In this document: positions 6,845-8,324 of the stretch, piece after piece | Layout: each line of letters begins with the position of its first letter | Position numbering within the stretch: position 1 is the first letter of the stretch | Assembly: GCA_027005175.1 (NCBI GenBank) | Contig: JALTMC010000041.1 | Span: 1-8,324, forward strand | Length of the DNA stretch: 8,324 nucleotides | DNA from: Myxococcales bacterium | GTDB lineage: Bacteria > Myxococcota_C > UBA6777 | Direction: 5' to 3' | Notes under the pieces: generated by a model | The model's input: the letters and a program-made list of their open reading frames with translations, nothing else | What the model was told of the DNA's origin: nothing | The model's database searches: none | Made by a program: the position numbers and the translations under genes

Positions 6845-7822
6845 TTAGCGCAGCTGCCAACTTGCGATTTGGTAGCTCTGGCCCTTTTTCTGAAATACGA
6901 TCTGCAAGCGCACTTTGCTGCGTTTGGAGAATTTACTATAGTATCGAAAGATCAGTGCATTGGGTAAGGAGGAGAGGCGTCGTACTTCGACAAGTCGGCG
7001 CGACTGATAGCGTCCGTATTGTTGCAATAACTTCTTGCGCAACGCTTGGAATCGTGGGGGGGCCATCATCTTTTTCATCACAAGGCTACAAGGTTTGGAG
7101 AAGAGCTTCCACTTTCCAAGGTTGTAGCCACGCAAGAGGAGATTGACATACTGCTCCAGTCGGCCTTTGGCGACACGGTCCATCGTAGGGGCAGCCTGTT
7201 CTTTATGGAGCTTGCGCAACAAGGAGGGGCTCTGAATGACAAAGCCACTGATCTTGTTGTTGGCATCGAACAGTACCAGTATCGTTCCTTTTTCTTTGAC
7301 AAATCGGCCATGCCAGATGTATCGAGTTTGCCCCTTGTGTGAGATCTTGGAGTGAAGCCGGAGTGTATTCCACTGGTACACTCCAATCACAGATCGCACC
7401 ATCTGATCTTGACGACTCAGATGGTGGGGAGTCAATACTTTTCGAATTGTGTCGTTCATCAAAGCCAGTACCTTTTGGTATCTTTGTTTTCCCAAATGGC
7501 GAAGTAGGGTTTCTGTTAAACGAAACCCTTGTTGGGCTGCGACGGGTAGATCGGCAGGGATACGGATCGGGACCGGACGAGAAGTGGCTTTTCCTTTCAG
7601 GTGACGTGCCGTTGGACGAGCCTTTGGCGGAGTCTTGTGTTGTGGGACGGAACGTCTGGCTGCTGGAGTCGGGCGTTGGATGACACGGGTTGGTGCTGGG
7701 GCTGCATGGGCAACGTAAATGAATGGTAGAGTTGCCACCATGGTTGCAAGCAAGACAACATGATATTGTGTGTTGAAGGAAGAGGAAATAATACCGAATC
7801 GAAAGGGGACGTTGTTCTTCAT
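6845..7822 (-). CDS. Exported protein with two tandem NTF2-like (DUF3887-like) domains
   Basis: From ATG 7822 the product has 325 residues. A signal peptide is plain: polar start, hydrophobic core VVLLATMVATLPFIYV (22-37) and an AHA-AP cleavage site near 40. A Pro/Arg/Thr-rich linker (41-90) follows, then two regions that look alike. Region 1 (96-198) has GFRLTETLLRHLGKQRYQKVLALM, then VIGVYQW and FVKEKGTILVLFDANNKISGFVI. Region 2 (218-325) has RLEQYVNLLLRGYNLGKWKLFS, then QYGRYQ and RLQIVFQKKGQSYQIASWQL. Both follow the pattern of DUF3887/NTF2-like domains, small cone-shaped folds, here outside the cytoplasm. A TTG-initiated extension to 7930 is possible but would put 36 extra residues before the signal peptide. 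No good Shine-Dalgarno sequence precedes ATG 7822. The gene lies 53 bp upstream of the PASTA-like gene on the same strand, probably one operon. Function unknown. Confidence 0.72.
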   Translation of the reverse strand: MKNNVPFRFGIISSSFNTQYHVVLLATMVATLPFIYVAHAAPAPTRVIQRPTPAARRSVPQHKTPPKARPTARHLKGKATSRPVPIRIPADLPVAAQQGFRLTETLLRHLGKQRYQKVLALMNDTIRKVLTPHHLSRQDQMVRSVIGVYQWNTLRLHSKISHKGQTRYIWHGRFVKEKGTILVLFDANNKISGFVIQSPSLLRKLHKEQAAPTMDRVAKGRLEQYVNLLLRGYNLGKWKLFSKPCSLVMKKMMAPPRFQALRKKLLQQYGRYQSRRLVEVRRLSSLPNALIFRYYSKFSKRSKVRLQIVFQKKGQSYQIASWQLR

Positions 7823-8085
7823 AGGTAAGACACCGTAACGGTTTGGGGGGCCAACGATACAAATGAGATCAAGGCGGTTGATCTTTCTTCTTTCTTTGGT
7901 GTACCCTAAGTCGGTAATTCCGTCTAGCAAAGGACATCATTTGACACAATCCTCAAACTCTGTTTGTTGGAGAATAGGAATCATGTGGGATGTTAAATAA
8001 ACTGATGTTTGTTTTTGTAAAGGGACATGGTATACCTTTGTAACAATTCCCAACGTAATCTGAAGTATGGGGCTCTGAATCAGAG
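7823..8085. promoter_or_regulatory. Divergent intergenic region before the protein kinase gene
   Basis: This 263-bp region separates the exported-protein gene (minus) from the kinase gene (plus). It contains a palindrome ACCGT-A-ACGGT at 7832-7842, about 10 bp upstream of the exported-protein start. A lone TTGACA lies at 7941-7946 without a clear partner. A weak promoter candidate for the kinase is TTGTTT (8009-8014), 16 nt, TATACC (8031-8036). A CTCTG-AAT-CAGAG hairpin (8073-8085) abuts the kinase start codon. No gene is seen. Confidence 0.4.
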
Positions 8086-8324
8086 ATGGAAATCAAGGAT
8101 CGTCTTCTCGGGCGAGAGTTTAAAGATTATCGCTTAACTGAAAAACTGGGTGGTGGTGCATTTGGAGCAGTCTATCGAGCAGAACATACACGCCTCAGCA
8201 AGTCGTTTGCTGTAAAAATACTGCATCCACACATCGCAGACAACAAAGATATTGTCACACGTTTCCGACGTGAAGCTCAGAGTCTCGCCTCGCTTGATCA
8301 TCCGAATATCGTACAAATTATCGA
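8086..8324 (+). CDS. Serine/threonine protein kinase, N-terminal part
   Basis: The frame is open from ATG 8086 to the right edge (79 complete codons). It shows the N-lobe of a Hanks-type kinase: DYRLTEKLGGGAFGAVYRAEH with the glycine-rich loop (21-30), FAVKIL with the ATP-binding lysine K44, and FRREAQSLASLDHPNIVQII with helix-C glutamate E63. This matches bacterial PknB-like kinases, which phosphorylate Ser/Thr on protein substrates. An in-frame TAA at 8056-8058 with no start codon between it and 8086 fixes the start. No good Shine-Dalgarno sequence precedes it. The C-lobe and any membrane or sensor domain lie outside the window. Divergent neighbours are an exported protein and a PASTA-like membrane protein, which hints at envelope signalling. 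Confidence 0.9.
   Translation, partial: MEIKDRLLGREFKDYRLTEKLGGGAFGAVYRAEHTRLSKSFAVKILHPHIADNKDIVTRFRREAQSLASLDHPNIVQII

Noticed and set aside
7203-7862. 219-codon minus-strand frame overlapping the exported protein gene
   Set aside because: It is a shadow frame rich in Ser, Pro and Cys, with no domain. The alternative frame has a signal peptide and a folded-domain pattern.
7823-7930. TTG-initiated extension of the exported protein
   Set aside because: It would place 36 residues ahead of a clear signal peptide and has no ribosome binding site. ATG 7822 gives a normal export signal.

Overview
The window (about half G+C) looks chromosomal and comes from a Gram-negative-type bacterium. Proteobacterial forms of SpeA, SpeE, S15 and PNPase sit beside a Hanks-type Ser/Thr kinase, a membrane-anchored PASTA-like protein and an exported proline-rich protein. 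That mix suggests a deltaproteobacterial or myxobacterial-like lineage. This is inference from gene content only; there is no rRNA or other phylogenetic marker to settle it.

Layout. Positions 1-832 (minus strand) hold the conserved rpsO-pnp pair: ribosomal protein S15, then the first 109 codons of PNPase, running off the left edge. Between them lies a 235-nt spacer that can fold into a 14-bp long-range stem enclosing small hairpins. This resembles the RNase III-processed pnp leader known from E. coli. Positions 833-1207 are non-coding and look like a long, structured rpsO 5' leader with a TTGACA-17-TACATT promoter candidate just beyond the end of speA.

Positions 1208-6046 form a polyamine locus. 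Biosynthetic arginine decarboxylase (speA, minus strand) is divergent from a plus-strand run of spermidine synthase-like speE (copy 1), agmatinase speB (overlapping it by ATGA) and a second, clearly different speE (copy 2). The divergent intergenic region carries a perfect 8-bp inverted repeat (TTAGAGTG-N5-CACTCTAA), a good operator candidate. SpeA makes agmatine, SpeB removes urea to give putrescine, and SpeE adds an aminopropyl group to give spermidine. With two aminopropyltransferases, one translationally coupled to the ureohydrolase, an agmatine -> N1-aminopropylagmatine -> spermidine route is also possible. No ornithine decarboxylase or AdoMet decarboxylase (speD) lies in the window.

Positions 6075-7822 (minus strand) hold two envelope genes: an exported protein with a proline-rich linker and two tandem NTF2-like (DUF3887-like) domains, then a single-pass membrane protein with two PASTA-like repeats. 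Divergent from them, at 8086, a Ser/Thr protein kinase begins and runs off the right edge. Kinase, PASTA protein and exported protein may form one envelope-signalling locus. No tRNA, rRNA, CRISPR array, IS element or phage gene was seen.
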